64,000 nt of DNA from Bog-473 sp963711065 (GTDB lineage: Bacteria > Actinomycetota > Acidimicrobiia > Acidimicrobiales > RAAP-2), in contig CAVQCO010000002.1 in assembly GCA_963711065.1 (NCBI GenBank), positions 372,001-436,000 on the forward strand. The letters run 5' to 3'. Positions within the stretch are counted from its first letter, which is position 1. Each line of letters opens with the position of its first letter. The position numbers were made by a program, and so were the translations under genes. Shown here in pieces: positions 16,746-24,365 of this stretch. Under the pieces are notes generated by a model, which was given only the letters and a program-made list of their open reading frames with translations, was not told the DNA's origin and did not search any database.

Positions 16746-18143
16746 GTGACCGACACCGCCCTCATCGAGCCTGACGTGCTCGAACGCGTCCTGTCCGCTG
16801 CGCTCGTGGGGGGTGGGGACATGGCGGAGGTCTTCGCCGAGGACACCGCGACGGGCAGCGCGCTGCTCGACGACCGCAAGGTCGAGGAGCTCTCCTCGGG
16901 GCGGTCCCGAGGTGCGGGGATCCGAGTCGTCGACGGCGAGACGACCGGCTTCGCGCACACGGCCGACATGAGCGAGGAGGGTCTGCTGGCCGCCGCCCGG
17001 GCCGCCGCCGCGGTGGCCCGGCAGGGGGGCGCGGCGGTGCGGACCGTGGCGCTCGGGCCTGCCTCCATGCACGACCGCGGCGATCGGACCCCGCCCGAGT
17101 CGGTGGACAAGGCGCGCAAGCTCGAGCTGCTGACGCGGGCGGACGAGGCGGCCCGGGCCGCCGGCGGCGCCATCTCCCAGGTCCAGGTCGGCTGCGGGGA
17201 CAGCAGGCGCCGCGTGCTGATCGCCAACTCGGAGGGCCTCTTCGCGGGGGACGAGCAGATCCGCACGCGCTTCAACGTCGTCTGCGTGGCCAACGGCGAC
17301 ACGGGCATGCAGACGGGCTACGAATCGCTGGCTCGCACCGAGGGCTTCGAGATCTTCGAGCGCCACGACGTGGAGGACATCGCGCGCCAAGCCGCGGCGC
17401 GGGCACTGGTCAAGCTGTCCGCACGCCCGGCCCCGTCGGGCGAGGTCCCCATCGTCCTCGCAGGCGGGAGCGGCGGCATCCTCTTCCACGAGGCCTGCGG
17501 CCACGGGCTCGAGGCCGATCACATCGTCAAGGACGCGTCCGTGTACACGGGCAAGATCGGGCAACTGGTCGCCAGCCCGCTGGTGACCTTGGTGGACGAC
17601 GGCACGGTGCTCGGGGAGTGGGGCAACTTTGCGGTCGACGACGAGGGGTTCGCCCCGGCCCGCAACGTGCTGATCGAGAACGGCGTCCTCACCGACTACA
17701 TGTGGGACTGGCTGCGGGCGCGCAAGGAAGGCCGGAAGTCGTCCGGCAACGGCCGCCGCCAGAGCTACCAGCACCTGCCGATGGTGCGCATGACGAACAC
17801 CTACCTGCTGGCCGGCGCGGAGGACCCCGACGAGATCGTGGCGCAGACGCCGTCGGGCGTGTACGTCAAGAAGCTCGGGGGCGGCCAGGTGAACACCGCC
17901 ACGGGCGACTTCGTGTTCGGCACGACCGAGGCGTACCTGATCGAAGGCGGCCGTATCACCGAGCCGCTGCGCGACGCCAACCTGATCGGCAACGGTCCCG
18001 AGGTCCTGCGGCGGATCGATGCCGTGGCCACCGACTTCGACATGACGCCCGGGACCTGCGGCAAGGACGGGCAGAGCGTGCCGGTCGGGTGCGGGCAGGC
18101 CACGCTGCGCATCACCGGCGTCACCCTCGGGGGGACCGCGTGA
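16746..18143 (+). CDS. tldD: TldD metalloprotease subunit
   Basis: A 465-residue protein with the TldD zinc-protease motif HEACGHGLEAD near residue 253 (HExxxH) and the downstream glycine-rich C-terminal region typical of the family. TldD pairs with TldE/PmbA to degrade unfolded or modified peptides and mature some RiPPs. The next gene is that partner, coupled by a GTGA overlap. GTG at 16746 is chosen because of the -10 element 6 nt upstream and the absence of any ribosome-binding site. Confidence 0.94.
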   Translation: MTDTALIEPDVLERVLSAALVGGGDMAEVFAEDTATGSALLDDRKVEELSSGRSRGAGIRVVDGETTGFAHTADMSEEGLLAAARAAAAVARQGGAAVRTVALGPASMHDRGDRTPPESVDKARKLELLTRADEAARAAGGAISQVQVGCGDSRRRVLIANSEGLFAGDEQIRTRFNVVCVANGDTGMQTGYESLARTEGFEIFERHDVEDIARQAAARALVKLSARPAPSGEVPIVLAGGSGGILFHEACGHGLEADHIVKDASVYTGKIGQLVASPLVTLVDDGTVLGEWGNFAVDDEGFAPARNVLIENGVLTDYMWDWLRARKEGRKSSGNGRRQSYQHLPMVRMTNTYLLAGAEDPDEIVAQTPSGVYVKKLGGGQVNTATGDFVFGTTEAYLIEGGRITEPLRDANLIGNGPEVLRRIDAVATDFDMTPGTCGKDGQSVPVGCGQATLRITGVTLGGTA

Positions 18144-19504
18144 GCGGCGACCTCCTGGAGCTCGCGACCTCGGTCGTCGGCCAGGCAGGCCCCGGCGAGG
18201 GCATCGAGGTCTACGTCACCCGGGGCACCGACACCGAGGTGCGGGCCTACGAGGGCGAGGTCGAGTCCCTGACGTCGGCGGACTCGTCGGGGGTGGGCGT
18301 CCGGGTCCTGGTCGACGCGCCCGGCGGCGCGGGCAGCCAGGTGGGCTTCGCCTGGGCGGGCTCGCTCGACCCGACGGTGATCGCCGCCACGCTGGCCGAC
18401 GCCCGGGACAACGCCCGCTTCGCCACCCCGGACCCCGACGTGGTCCTGGCCGAGCCCGACGGCGTGGCCGCGCCGGAGCTGGACCTGTGGGACGACGGCG
18501 TGGCCTCCACGCCCATGGAGAAGAAGGTCGCCCTGGCGGTCGAGCTCGAGCGCGCCACCCGGGCCGCCGACCCGCGGATCCGGCAGGTCTCGTCGGCCGA
18601 CTATGCCGACAGCCGGGTGGAGGTCGCGCTCGCCTCCACGACCGGCATCTCGTCGCACCGGCGGCGCACGAACGCGTTCCTCTCCGTCGACGCCATCGCC
18701 GGGGAGGGCGCCGAGACGCAGACCGGCACCGGGTTCAGCGTCGGGCGCGGGCCGGGCGAGCTCGTGGCCGACGAGGCGATGGACGACGCGGTCCTGCGGG
18801 CGACGCGGATGCTCGGTGCCCAGAAGGCGCACTCGGCGCACTGCACCGTCGTCTTCGACCCGCGGGTCGTCTCGACCGTCCTGTCCGTCATGGCGACGGC
18901 CCTCTCGGGCGAGGCGGTGGTCAAGGGACGATCCTTCTTCGCCGGCCGGATCGGCGAGTCCGTCGCCACGGGCGGGGTCACCCTGGTCGACGACCCGACC
19001 GACCCCCGGGCCTACGGCGCCGGTTCGCACGACGGCGAGGGACTCGCGTCGAGGCGGAACACCCTGATCGCCGGCGGTGTGCTGCGCATGTTCGTGTTCG
19101 ACACGGTGTCGGCCCGGCGCGCCGGGACGGCGTCGACGGGGTCGGCCGTCCGCGGGGGGTTCGCGGGCACGCCGTCGGCCGGGTGCCGTGCCCTCGTGCT
19201 GTTGCCCGGGGCCAAGGGGCACGACGAGATCCTGGCCGGCGTCGGCGAGGGCCTCTACGTGCAGTCGGTCACGGGTGTCCACTCGGGGGTGAACCCCGTC
19301 AGCGGGGACTTCTCGGTGGGGGCGGAGGGACTGATGATCCGGGGTGGGGTGCTGGCCGAGCCCGTGCGGGAGGTCACCGTGGCGTCCACGCTGCAGCGGA
19401 TGCTGCAGTCGGTGGTCGAGATCGGCGGCGACCTGCGCTGGCTCCCCGGGGTGGCGGCGGGTCAGACGCTGGCCATCGCCGACATGTCGCTGAGCGGCGA
19501 CTGA
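18140..19504 (+). CDS. tldE: TldE/PmbA peptidase partner subunit
   Basis: A 454-residue TldE/PmbA-like protein without an HExxxH motif, as expected for the non-catalytic subunit. It shows the family pattern GEGIEVYVTRGTDTEVRAYE at the N-terminus, TVVFDPRVVSTVLSVMATAL in the middle and VTGVHSGVNPVSGDFSVGAE in the C-terminal region. GTG at 18140 overlaps the tldD stop. The two proteins form the heterodimeric cytosolic protease. Confidence 0.93.
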   Translation: MSGDLLELATSVVGQAGPGEGIEVYVTRGTDTEVRAYEGEVESLTSADSSGVGVRVLVDAPGGAGSQVGFAWAGSLDPTVIAATLADARDNARFATPDPDVVLAEPDGVAAPELDLWDDGVASTPMEKKVALAVELERATRAADPRIRQVSSADYADSRVEVALASTTGISSHRRRTNAFLSVDAIAGEGAETQTGTGFSVGRGPGELVADEAMDDAVLRATRMLGAQKAHSAHCTVVFDPRVVSTVLSVMATALSGEAVVKGRSFFAGRIGESVATGGVTLVDDPTDPRAYGAGSHDGEGLASRRNTLIAGGVLRMFVFDTVSARRAGTASTGSAVRGGFAGTPSAGCRALVLLPGAKGHDEILAGVGEGLYVQSVTGVHSGVNPVSGDFSVGAEGLMIRGGVLAEPVREVTVASTLQRMLQSVVEIGGDLRWLPGVAAGQTLAIADMSLSGD

Positions 19505-19508
19505 CTCC

Positions 19509-19829
19509 TCAGGTCGCCGCCGTCGCGGCCGGCTTGGCGTCCTTGCCGTCGCCCGAGGTGGACGCGGTGTCCTTCGTGGTCTCCGGGCTCGACGGCGTGC
19601 TCGTGGTCTCGTCCGCCTTCTTCGTGCCCCCTCCGTTGCTGCCCCCCGCGGCGGCCCTCGAATCGGTCTTGTAGAACCCGCTGCCCTTCAACACGATGCC
19701 GACCGGCGCGTAGACCTTGCGCAGCTCGCGCCCGCACTCGGGGCACTCGGTCAGGGGGTCGTCCGAGAAGCTCTGGACGGCCTCGAGCCGGTGCCCGCAC
19801 GAGGTGCACGCATATTCATAGGTGGGCAT
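19509..19829 (-). CDS. FmdB-family zinc-ribbon protein
   Basis: A 106-residue protein that begins PTYEYACTSCGHRLEAVQSF and continues CPECGRELRKVYAPVGIVLK, the two CxxC pairs of the FmdB/CxxC_CxxC_SSSS regulatory family. The rest is a Ser/Thr/Lys-rich disordered tail. GGAGGAG precedes the ATG. The family is often linked to formamidase or amidase regulation, but its role is poorly known. It is convergent with tldE, with only 4 bp between. Confidence 0.9.
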   Translation of the reverse strand: MPTYEYACTSCGHRLEAVQSFSDDPLTECPECGRELRKVYAPVGIVLKGSGFYKTDSRAAAGGSNGGGTKKADETTSTPSSPETTKDTASTSGDGKDAKPAATAAT

Positions 19830-19930
19830 GGACTCCTCCGATGGCGCTGGTCCGTTGGCACTCGCAGCCTGAGACTGCCAAGTCTACCCGGCGAGCCCGC
19901 GTGGCGGCGTCGGACCGGAGTCCCAGGTCG

Positions 19931-19936
19931 TAGACT
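19931..19936 (+). promoter_or_regulatory. Putative -10 element of moaC
   Basis: TAGACT is 8 nt before the GTG start of moaC, with no ribosome-binding site in between. Confidence 0.45.
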
Positions 19937-19944
19937 GCACCCTC

Positions 19945-20436
19945 GTGTCCGACCGCATGCTGGCCAATCTCGACCCGCTGGGCGGCGCCCGCATGGTCGA
20001 CGTCACTCCCCGTGAGCCCACGCACCGCCGTGCCCTCGCCCGTTGCCGTGTCTCGATGCTGCCGGAGACGACCACCAAGGTGGCCAACAACGCCATCACC
20101 AAGGGTGACGTGCTCGCGGCCGCCAGGATCGCCGGCATTCAGGCCGCCAAGCGCACCGCCGAGCTGATCCCCATGTGCCACCCCGTGCTGGTCGGCTCCA
20201 TCGGGGTCAACTTCTCCATCGGGGACGACTACGTGGAGGTCGAGGCCCAGGTCGAGACCGTCGACCGCACCGGTGTCGAGATGGAGGCGATGACCGCCTG
20301 CGCCGTCGCCGCCCTCACCGTCTACGACATGTGCAAGTCCTCCGACCGCACGATGACGGTCGAGCACCTGACCTTGTGGGAGAAGTCGGGTGGGCGCTCC
20401 GGGCCGTGGCGGCGGGCCGAGGCCAACCGCCTCTAG
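19945..20436 (+). CDS. moaC: Cyclic pyranopterin monophosphate synthase
   Basis: A 163-residue MoaC with the conserved series ARMVDVTPREPTHRRALAR, TKGDVLAAARIAGIQAAKR, ELIPMCHPVLVGSIGV and GVEMEAMTACAVAALTVYDM. It converts the MoaA product into cyclic pyranopterin monophosphate in molybdenum cofactor synthesis. The GTG at 19945 gives a normal-length N-terminus. No other moa gene is nearby in the window. Confidence 0.95.
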   Translation: MSDRMLANLDPLGGARMVDVTPREPTHRRALARCRVSMLPETTTKVANNAITKGDVLAAARIAGIQAAKRTAELIPMCHPVLVGSIGVNFSIGDDYVEVEAQVETVDRTGVEMEAMTACAVAALTVYDMCKSSDRTMTVEHLTLWEKSGGRSGPWRRAEANRL

Positions 20437-20490
20437 ACGCCACACGGAGGCGAGCCCGCGTCGGCGGCCCGCGGCGCCCGGGGGGTGGTC

Positions 20491-20496
20491 TACATT
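20491..20496 (+). promoter_or_regulatory. Putative -10 element of the carboxyltransferase gene
   Basis: TACATT lies 8 nt before the GTG at 20505, without a ribosome-binding site, as at several other genes in the window. Confidence 0.45.
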
Positions 20497-20504
20497 CGGC
20501 CACG

Positions 20505-21860
20505 GTGACGACCGCGACCCGACCGGGGGAGGCACCCGAAGTCGGCAAGGGGGTCGTCGGCGCCGTCACCTCGGTAGTGGACCGCATCGGGGGCCGCAAC
20601 GCCGTGATCGCCCGCTCACTGGGCACCATGCGGCGTGGCGCCATCACCCACGCCGACGGGGTTCGCCTCGCCGAGGCGGCCGACCAGGCGCGCCAGCTCG
20701 GCATCCCCTTCGTCTTCTTCGTCGCCTCGAGCGGCGCCGACGTCCTCGACGGCGTGGGGGCGCTGCACGGATGGGGGCGGGCGGCGGCGGCGATCTCGCG
20801 CTGCAGCGGCCAGGTGCCGGTGATCGCGGCGGCGACCGGCCCGGTGGTCTCCGGTCCCGCCCTCCTGCTCGGGCTCTCCGATCTGGTCGTCATGAGCTCC
20901 GAGGCCGTGGCCTTCGTGTCGGGCCCCCAGATGGTGGCGGAGTTCACGGGCATTGAGATCGGGATCGGCGCGCTCGGCGGCGCCGCGGTCCACGCCACGT
21001 CCAGCGGGTTGTGTGCCGTGGAGTCCGACGACGTCGACGGCGCGGTGGCCGAGCTGCTCGAGTACCTGCCCCGACACACCGACGAGGTCCCGCCGCTCGC
21101 CCCCGTCAGCGACTCGGTGCTGCGGCCCACCCCGGAGCTGCGCACGGTCATCCCGGACCGCAAGGCCGCGACCTACGACGCGCGCGACGTGCTGCGCTCG
21201 CTGTGCGACGACGGGGAGTTCCGCGAGCTGTGGCCCCGTTGGGCGGGGCAGATCGTCACGGCGTTCGCCCGGTTGGGGGGGATGCCGGTCGGCGTCGTGG
21301 CGAACCAGCCGCGGATCCTGGCCGGCACCCTCGACATCGCGGCGTCGCAGAAGGGGGCGCGGTTCGTCCGCCTGTGCGACGCCTTCAACCTGCCGATCGT
21401 CAGCCTGGTGGACACGCCCGGCTTCCTGCCGGGCAAGGACCTCGAGTGGCGCGGGATGATCCGGCACGGAGCCGAACTGGCCTTCGCCTACGCGCAGGCC
21501 ACGGTGCCGCGGCTGTGCCTGATCCTGCGCAAGGCGTTCGGCGGGGCCTACATCGTCATGGACTCACGGGGGATCGGCAACGACGTCTGCCTGGCCTGGC
21601 CGGGCGCGGAGGTGGCGGTCATGGGGGCTTCGGGCGCGGTGCAGATCCTCCACCGGGGGCTCGGGCCGGGGGAGCGCTCCGACCGGGAGCTGGCCTACGA
21701 GGACGCCTACCTCAACCCGTGGCAGGCCGCGGAACGGGGGCTGGTCGACGAGGTGATCGACCCGGCGGACAGCCGGATCGCCCTCTGTGCAGCGCTCCGA
21801 CAGCTGTGCACGAAACGGGAGATGATGCCGGGGCGGAAGCACGACGCCGGCCCTCAATAG
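20505..21860 (+). CDS. Acyl-CoA carboxylase carboxyltransferase subunit (AccD/PccB-like)
   Basis: A 451-residue crotonase-fold carboxyltransferase. The N-terminal half has GIPFVFFVASSGADVLDG and GPVVSGPALLLGLSDLVVM; the C-terminal half has LPIVSLVDTPGFLPGKDLEW and LILRKAFGGAYIVMDSRG followed by VAVMGASGAVQILHRG. It transfers a carboxyl group from biotin to acetyl- or propionyl-CoA. It is shorter than typical 510-540-residue PccB subunits, mostly at the N-terminus. No biotin-carrier subunit is adjacent, so the partner must be elsewhere. Confidence 0.88.
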   Translation: MTTATRPGEAPEVGKGVVGAVTSVVDRIGGRNAVIARSLGTMRRGAITHADGVRLAEAADQARQLGIPFVFFVASSGADVLDGVGALHGWGRAAAAISRCSGQVPVIAAATGPVVSGPALLLGLSDLVVMSSEAVAFVSGPQMVAEFTGIEIGIGALGGAAVHATSSGLCAVESDDVDGAVAELLEYLPRHTDEVPPLAPVSDSVLRPTPELRTVIPDRKAATYDARDVLRSLCDDGEFRELWPRWAGQIVTAFARLGGMPVGVVANQPRILAGTLDIAASQKGARFVRLCDAFNLPIVSLVDTPGFLPGKDLEWRGMIRHGAELAFAYAQATVPRLCLILRKAFGGAYIVMDSRGIGNDVCLAWPGAEVAVMGASGAVQILHRGLGPGERSDRELAYEDAYLNPWQAAERGLVDEVIDPADSRIALCAALRQLCTKREMMPGRKHDAGPQ

Positions 21861-21946
21861 GCATGTAGGCAGGGAAAACACAGATTGTCACCAATTCGTA
21901 ACGATCCTGAGGCGGATTCGACGCCGAACCCGGTAAAGGATCGGGC

Positions 21947-22273
21947 ATGATCAGCGATGTGGTCCCCCCCGCAGAGGACGCCCTCTTCGTCCTGGAGTCC
22001 TGCCACAGCACGTGGATCTTCGACACGGAGCGGCTGCGCTTCCGCCGCGTCCTGAAGGGCCTGGCGCTGGACGCGCACGCCGCCACCACGGCCTGGCGGG
22101 CGTACTACGGCCTGGAGATCGACCCCATTTCCGAGTCCTTCGTCGTGCTGCTCAACCCGGAGGGCACGCGCCTGTTGCGGTCGTGGCGCCATGTCGAGCA
22201 CTGCCCGCAATGCGGCGGGAACCAGACGGCCGAGCTCTCCCTCGACGAGCTGCGGAGCGCCTCGCTCGCCTGA
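21947..22273 (+). CDS. Conserved-looking small hypothetical protein with CPQC motif
   Basis: A 108-residue soluble protein starting at an ATG preceded by AAAGGA. It is rich in Trp/Arg and acidic residues, with CHSTWIFDTERLRFRRVLKG early and HVEHCPQCGGNQTAEL near the end, a possible single zinc knuckle together with Cys19-His20. No known family is recognised. It lies alone between the carboxyltransferase and a minus-strand cluster. Confidence 0.6.
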   Translation: MISDVVPPAEDALFVLESCHSTWIFDTERLRFRRVLKGLALDAHAATTAWRAYYGLEIDPISESFVVLLNPEGTRLLRSWRHVEHCPQCGGNQTAELSLDELRSASLA

Positions 22274-22294
22274 CGCGCGGGGCCCCGACGGGCC

Positions 22295-22525
22295 TCAGAG
22301 GCGGAAGACGTGGGCGGCCGAGAGCAGGAGAACCGTCAGTGCGCCCGCCGTCGCCAGCGCGATCGACCACGTGAGCGCGCGGGACACCGGGGGCCGGGGG
22401 CGGCGCGTGTGCAGGCCGTGCGCGGCGGCCCGGTCCCGGAGGGAGGCCTCCGTCGCGACCGCGTCCCGGGTGGGCAGCACGAAACGGTGCTGGCGCCGCC
22501 GGCTTCGCTCGGTGAGGAGGATCAC
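22295..22525 (-). CDS. Small single-helix membrane protein
   Basis: GTG at 22525 overlaps the stop of the upstream gene as GTGA. The 76-residue product has an arginine-rich N-terminal half and one C-terminal transmembrane helix (ALTWSIALATAGALTVLLLS), so it is probably tail-anchored. The function is unknown; overlap with its neighbour implies a shared operon with the Erm-like gene. Confidence 0.5.
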   Translation of the reverse strand: MILLTERSRRRQHRFVLPTRDAVATEASLRDRAAAHGLHTRRPRPPVSRALTWSIALATAGALTVLLLSAAHVFRL

Positions 22526-22746
22526 CACGCCTCCCCCCCGTCGGGCAGCACCGAGCGCTCCACGGGCGACATCTCGCGCAGGTCGGTCCAATGGCAGAAC
22601 CACACCGATTCGCCGTCCGCTCTGTCCAGCGCGACACCCGACGCGAAGAAGGTCAGCGTGAGGTGCGGCACGGCGACGCGCCCGTGCGGCCCCTCCGTGA
22701 GGAGGTAGGCGTCGGGTACGGACCACGCCTCCTCCATCACGGGCAC
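22522..22746 (-). CDS. Small hypothetical protein
   Basis: A 74-residue protein, EEAWSVPDAYLLTEGPHGRV and HLTLTFFASGVALDRAD, ending at a TGA shared with the next gene. The start could be GTG 22746, GTG 22740 or ATG 22737. It begins just after the Erm-like gene stop, so translation may be coupled. Its composition (Trp, His, acidic) is that of a folded soluble protein, but no family is evident. Confidence 0.5.
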   Translation of the reverse strand: MPVMEEAWSVPDAYLLTEGPHGRVAVPHLTLTFFASGVALDRADGESVWFCHWTDLREMSPVERSVLPDGGEAW

Positions 22747-22752
22747 AGGACG

Positions 22753-23394
22753 CTAGTTCCAGTGGGTGCGCACGAAGGCGCCATAGGCGGGGGCCAGCTG
22801 CCGGGGCAGGAGCGGGGGGCGCCGGCGCACCACGCGGAGCACGGCCGCATCGACCGCGGGCGCCGGGCGGAAGGCGGCGGCGGGGATCCGCCGGCCGCCT
22901 TCGAAGATCCACCACGGCGCCCAGGCCGCCGACAGCATCGTCGTGGGCGGCGTGGCGGCCCGCTTGCGCGCCACCTCCCACTGGACGATGAGGTCGGCGC
23001 GTTCGAGCCCGTTCCCCGGGTCGTCGAGCAGATGGCGGAGCAGCGCCGTCGTGGCCCCGAAGGGGAGTGACCCGAAGGCGCGAAAGGGACGGCGCGGCAT
23101 GCGATAGCGCCGCGCGTCGCAGCACACGACCCTGACGTTCTCGGCGCCCCGTCGCCGGGCCTCTCGCCGGAGGTGCTCCGCCCACACGGGGTCCTGCTCC
23201 AGGGCGATGACGTGGGTGACCTGCTCGGCCAGCCCGAACGTGCACGCACCGCGGCCCGCCCCGATCTCGACCACGAGGTCCCCGCCTTCGAAGGCCGCCT
23301 CGGCGACCACCGCAGCCGCGACGTCAGGCCGGAGGAAGTTCTGACCGAGACGGCGGCGTCGCTCGTCCCGGGGCGTCCGCTTGCCCGCGGACAC
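22753..23394 (-). CDS. rRNA adenine N6-methyltransferase, Erm-like
   Basis: A 213-residue protein with the Erm/KsgA N-terminus RRRRLGQNFLRPD, SAM motif I VVEIGAGRGACT and motif II IALEQDP. Motif IV reads GSLPFGATTALL where KsgA and Erm normally have N-[LIP]-P-[FY]. The serine replacing the catalytic-loop asparagine is unusual. The short length and the SLPF-plus-ATT pattern favour the Erm branch (23S rRNA A2058, macrolide resistance) over KsgA, but this is an inference. It heads a small operon with two unknown small proteins. Confidence 0.75.
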   Translation of the reverse strand: MSAGKRTPRDERRRRLGQNFLRPDVAAAVVAEAAFEGGDLVVEIGAGRGACTFGLAEQVTHVIALEQDPVWAEHLRREARRRGAENVRVVCCDARRYRMPRRPFRAFGSLPFGATTALLRHLLDDPGNGLERADLIVQWEVARKRAATPPTTMLSAAWAPWWIFEGGRRIPAAAFRPAPAVDAAVLRVVRRRPPLLPRQLAPAYGAFVRTHWN

Positions 23395-23463
23395 GGAAGT
23401 TGACCGTGGTACCCATGGGGATCATTGTGCACTGCGACGGGTCCCGGGCGCCACGGGACCCCG

Positions 23464-24336
23464 TCACCCCGCCGCGGGGGGGCCTGTCGAGCGTTGCCGG
23501 CGCTGCCGCCGTTCGGCGCGTTCGATCTCGCGTTCCACGTCGGACCACATGAGGGGCTCGGCGTCCCGGCCCGTGTCCTCGGCGGCCTGGGCCCGCGTCA
23601 TGATCACGAAGGCCACCGTCCACAGCACCGCGATCGTGCTCAGCTTGGCCAGGAAGCCGGACAGCTGCTGATCGAGGAGTGGGGACAGGCCCGCGACCGT
23701 CCGGGCGTGGGTGAAGGTGGGGTAGAGGGAGTGGCGGGCGAAGATCCACACGATGGAGAGGAAGCTGGGGACGATCGACTGGACGATCAGGTACCCTCCC
23801 CGGCCGAGCGCCGACAGTCGGGGTGCCCCCGGCAGCTCGTTCAGCACCGGGGCCCACAGCACGAAACCTGAGCCGAGCACGACGAGCTCGATCGCCACCC
23901 GGGCCGCGTCGGAGTTCGCCGCAAGGGTGACGACGCCGGTCGTGAGCGTCCCCACGGCGACGACGGTGACGATCAGGACCGCGGGGACGGGGCGCACGAC
24001 CACCCGGAGCACGGCATCGACCGCCGCCGGCCGGGTCAGGCGGGCGATCACGGCCCGGGGCGTCCCCAGGACGAGGAGCGGGGGAACGGCCAGGGTCAGC
24101 AGCAGGCGCTGCAGGACCAGGGCCAGGAGCAGCCAGTGGGCGGCCAGGTCGCCGAGCGGCCAGGTCACGGCGACCACGAGGACGAGCGCACCGGCGATGA
24201 AGAGAGCCTGCTGGCGCCCGGTCGCCCGGCAGCCCTCCCGTCGCGTCGCCCAGGTGTACAGGGCCACCAGGACGGGGAAGGCGAGCAGCCCCAGCAGGTG
24301 GAGATGCCAGTCGAAGGGCTGCGCGGCGGCGTTCAC
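23464..24336 (-). CDS. ctaG: Cytochrome c oxidase assembly protein, caa3 CtaG type
   Basis: A 290-residue membrane protein with about seven helices. It starts FDWHLHLLGLLAFPVLVAL and carries AHWLLLALVLQRLLLTLAVPPLLVLGTP and SIVWIFARHSLYPTFTHA, histidine-containing stretches typical of caa3_CtaG. It ends with a charged cytoplasmic tail. The family helps insert copper into cytochrome c oxidase. It is divergent from pafBC. Confidence 0.88.
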   Translation of the reverse strand: MNAAAQPFDWHLHLLGLLAFPVLVALYTWATRREGCRATGRQQALFIAGALVLVVAVTWPLGDLAAHWLLLALVLQRLLLTLAVPPLLVLGTPRAVIARLTRPAAVDAVLRVVVRPVPAVLIVTVVAVGTLTTGVVTLAANSDAARVAIELVVLGSGFVLWAPVLNELPGAPRLSALGRGGYLIVQSIVPSFLSIVWIFARHSLYPTFTHARTVAGLSPLLDQQLSGFLAKLSTIAVLWTVAFVIMTRAQAAEDTGRDAEPLMWSDVEREIERAERRQRRQRSTGPPAAG

Positions 24337-24352
24337 CGTGCGGCCGCCGCCG

Positions 24353-24358
24353 TAGGCT
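24353..24358 (+). promoter_or_regulatory. Putative -10 element of pafBC
   Basis: TAGGCT ends 7 nt before the ATG at 24366. No ribosome-binding site is visible. Confidence 0.5.
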
Positions 24359-24365
24359 CTCGGCG

